Assembly: GCA_944739405.2 (NCBI GenBank)
Contig: OX123193.2
Span: 21,131,516-21,195,515 of the forward strand
From: Euclidia mi
Taxonomy: Eukaryota > Arthropoda > Insecta > Lepidoptera > Erebidae
DNA length: 64,000 nt
Direction: 5' to 3'
The notes beneath the pieces were generated by a model that was given only the letters and a program-made list of their open reading frames with translations, did not search any database and was not told the DNA's origin. The position numbers were made by a program, and so were the translations under genes. Shown piece by piece: positions 63,095 through 64,000 of the stretch. Numbering within the stretch: position 1 is the stretch's first letter; each line of letters starts with the position of its first letter.

Positions 63095-64000
63095 CTTTTT
63101 GTGATTTTTATATTTTTTTGCTTTTAAATTGCATATTTTACATAAAAGTTGTCATTTACTTATTAATTAACACCGACATTAAACATTTATTTTATTTTGA
63201 AAAATGAATCCACTACTAACGCCATCTATGCGATCGGAATAAAAATAAAATTTATTTGAACGCCATCTAGAGTCGAGGATGCCTATTGAACGTTTTCCTT
63301 AGAGGGAGTTGCGCATCTATACCAGTATATCTGTATAATCTATGGTTTAAATATTCAGTTACCGTAACTTTTGGCTCTGGCATACTAATTGTCAACACTA
63401 GTTCTTATATTGATAGGAGAACAAAACAAGGGGAAAATTACCGGCTTGCATTAGTACCCTTATTCCTAAATTACCTGCTCCTGGTACAAAAATAGCTTGC
63501 GGCTGAAAACGATATCATAATTCACTGGTTATAGAAAAGAAATATTAGTTTAGTACAGCTAGTCCGTTATTTTGGTAGTTACGTTCGGAGGGTCTCACGA
63601 TTATTCCGCAGTGCGGTACAGCTGTGTGTATAGTGCTCCGTAATTATACTGTCATGACACTATTTATTACTCGCAACTATTAAAATACGGAACCAAAACA
63701 CCATAAAATGTGAATGGCAATATTTCTGTGGGATACACAGAAAAGTGTTATAGATATAGCAAAAAACAACGGTGGTCAGGTAACCGCTAACCATTTGAAT
63801 ATTTATTATCTTTGGTGCCTTAATATAAAGCTTCTTTTTATACAAGGGTCTGATAATTTTTGCAGTTTGCTTTGCGTACGTCCCAAAAGCAGCTATTGTT
63901 TTTCTTATTGGCTCATACTTTCCACTCCACTATTTGAATGATCAGAAGTTCGAAGAACGTGACATGCAGGACCGAAGCCAATAGTTTCGGGTTCTATGAT
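63095..64000. other. Non-coding, nothing recognised
   Basis: AT-rich to the window edge. If the tRNA-like sequence heads a SINE, its body would be the first ~200 bp here (to about 63290, containing two CGCCATCTA words). No coding signal. Confidence 0.3.

Noticed and set aside
1..64000. CRISPR arrays, operons, Shine-Dalgarno sites or phage genes.
   Set aside because: The window is clearly eukaryotic; repeats are interspersed elements and there are no regularly spaced identical repeats.

Overview
This 64-kb window is nuclear DNA of an insect, most likely a moth or butterfly. It is AT-rich and has no operons. It is dominated by insect-type transposable elements: DD41D-type mariner, BEL/Pao, several non-LTR (LINE) lineages, hAT, and tRNA-derived SINEs ending in (TATG)n or (GAT)n. 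Some dispersed repeats look typical of Lepidoptera, for example the block beginning ttaaccgacttcaaaaaagg. The Lepidoptera call rests on recognising repeat types, not on a database search. No complete host gene is visible. One good internal exon lies at the left edge (466-665, minus) and two weaker candidate exons lie near 30.7 and 34.6 kb.

Layout. 0-9 kb: an edge exon, a GC-rich LINE-like insertion (2332-3049), a foldback element (4631-5065) and a GTGCC/GTGTC simple-sequence tract (5316-5905). 9.33-22.89 kb: a single 13,555-bp structure flanked by TA dinucleotides, with ends CAGGGTG...CACCCTG and nearly identical inverted arms of about 1.3 kb. It contains an intact 359-aa DD41D mariner-type transposase plus many passengers: a hAT element, SINEs, a palindromic MITE, a GC-rich island, a 28-bp hairpin and a second transposase remnant. 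23-37 kb: LINE and SINE fragments, perfect 4-nt-loop hairpins and long featureless stretches. 38-42.6 kb: a nearly complete two-ORF LINE ('LINE-B', 951-codon ORF2), with a decayed second copy at 27-28.9 kb. 44-48.7 kb: MITEs and SINEs.

48.7-51.2 kb: 'LINE-A', a 5'-truncated RTE-like element with a 14-bp target-site duplication, followed by a 202-bp twin-primed insertion of the same family. 51.56-55.8 kb: a BEL/Pao retroelement with gag, protease, RT, RNase H and the start of integrase in one frame broken by two stops. 56.7-61.26 kb: 'LINE-C', a CR1-like LINE with frameshifts and a 407-bp SINE inserted in its first ORF. 62.1-62.8 kb: a third LINE-A copy. 63.0 kb: a decayed initiator-tRNA-Met-like sequence.

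How the pieces relate. The commonest SINE ('S1') shares its 3' tail with LINE-A, and in LINE-A that tail is the last codons of the ORF, which suggests LINE-A-type machinery mobilises S1. LINE-A insertions here have 10-14-bp target-site duplications and S1 has one of 12 bp. The strongest candidate for something undescribed is the giant inverted-repeat DD41D element.
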